Assembly: GCA_945787595.1 (NCBI GenBank)
Contig: CALZJV010000094.1
Location: 1-13,464 of the forward strand
Direction of reading: 5' to 3'
DNA from: an uncultured Desulfobacterales bacterium
GTDB lineage: Bacteria > Desulfobacterota > Desulfobacteria > Desulfobacterales > JAFDCJ01
Length of the DNA stretch: 13,464 nt
Within the stretch, counting starts at the first letter, position 1; each line of letters opens with the position of its first letter. A program made the position numbers and the translations under genes. Positions 13,403 through 13,464 of the stretch are shown here, piece after piece. The notes under the pieces were generated by a model that had not been told where the DNA came from, made no database searches, and was given only the letters and a program-made list of their open reading frames with translations.

Positions 13403-13464
13403 TTACCGCTTGGCGAATTGTAAAGAACAAACATTCTGCCAGCGCTTTTGATGGAGAAGGTGCC
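13399..13464 (+). CDS. RES-domain toxin, 5' end only
   Basis: The first 22 codons of a gene overlapping the antitoxin stop by ATGA; the rest is beyond the window. It begins MITAWRIVK and reaches AFDGEGA at the edge, matching the start of RES-domain proteins, where an Arg near residue 6 and the DGEGA segment lead into the NAD-binding site. Known RES toxins degrade NAD+ or ADP-ribosylate targets, stopping growth. Whether the full gene is intact cannot be judged here. Confidence 0.85.
   Translation, partial: MITAWRIVKNKHSASAFDGEGA

Noticed and set aside
1..13464. CRISPR array, tRNA, rRNA or transposase genes
   Set aside because: No regularly spaced repeat-spacer series, cloverleaf-like sequence, rRNA segment or transposase motif was seen on either strand.

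Overview
The window looks like chromosome from an anaerobic Desulfobacterota (delta-proteobacterial, sulfate-reducer-like) organism. The reasons are the density of c-type heme motifs, an Hmc/Nhc-style iron-sulfur plus HybB/NrfD membrane module, class III (c3-like) heme domains, and moderate GC with AT-rich intergenic DNA. This assignment is an inference from gene content; no marker gene fixes the taxon.

Left half (1-6326, minus strand): a tightly packed respiratory operon read right to left. It encodes a nine-heme cytochrome with a NapC/NrfH-like start (5283-6326), a Tat-exported four-cluster ferredoxin with a C-terminal membrane helix (4244-5179), a ten-helix HybB/NrfD-family quinone-site subunit (3021-4247), a 750-residue protein fusing a c3-like tetraheme domain to an octaheme tetrathionate-reductase (OTR)-like domain (772-3024), and a lipoprotein multiheme cytochrome cut by the window edge (1-712). 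The last four genes of the module are joined by ATGA overlaps or short gaps. The simplest model is that the HybB-like and FeS subunits exchange electrons between membrane quinol and the periplasm, the nine-heme protein wires this to the OTR-like fusion, and the lipoprotein extends the chain toward the outer membrane. Direction and substrate cannot be read from sequence.

Middle (6327-7272): an AT-rich divergent control region. It has two 23-bp direct repeats and a 21-bp palindrome upstream of the cytochrome operon, and a good sigma-70 promoter facing right into a 63-residue two-helix membrane protein. About 420 bp of gene-free DNA with degenerate intergenic repeats follows, then a promoter for asnS.

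Right half (7273-13464, plus strand): asnS (asparaginyl-tRNA synthetase) and panB (ketopantoate hydroxymethyltransferase) sit 27 bp apart. A REP-like palindromic repeat cluster follows, then a 421-residue protein I do not recognise. Next is a 400-bp nested inverted-repeat structure whose left arm appears to be interrupted by another copy of the REP-like element. A class I/II PLP aminotransferase of the 2-aminoadipate/aromatic type comes next, then an Xre/MbcA-type antitoxin and the first 22 codons of its RES-domain toxin, cut by the right edge. No tRNA, rRNA, CRISPR array, transposase or convincing rho-independent terminator was seen.
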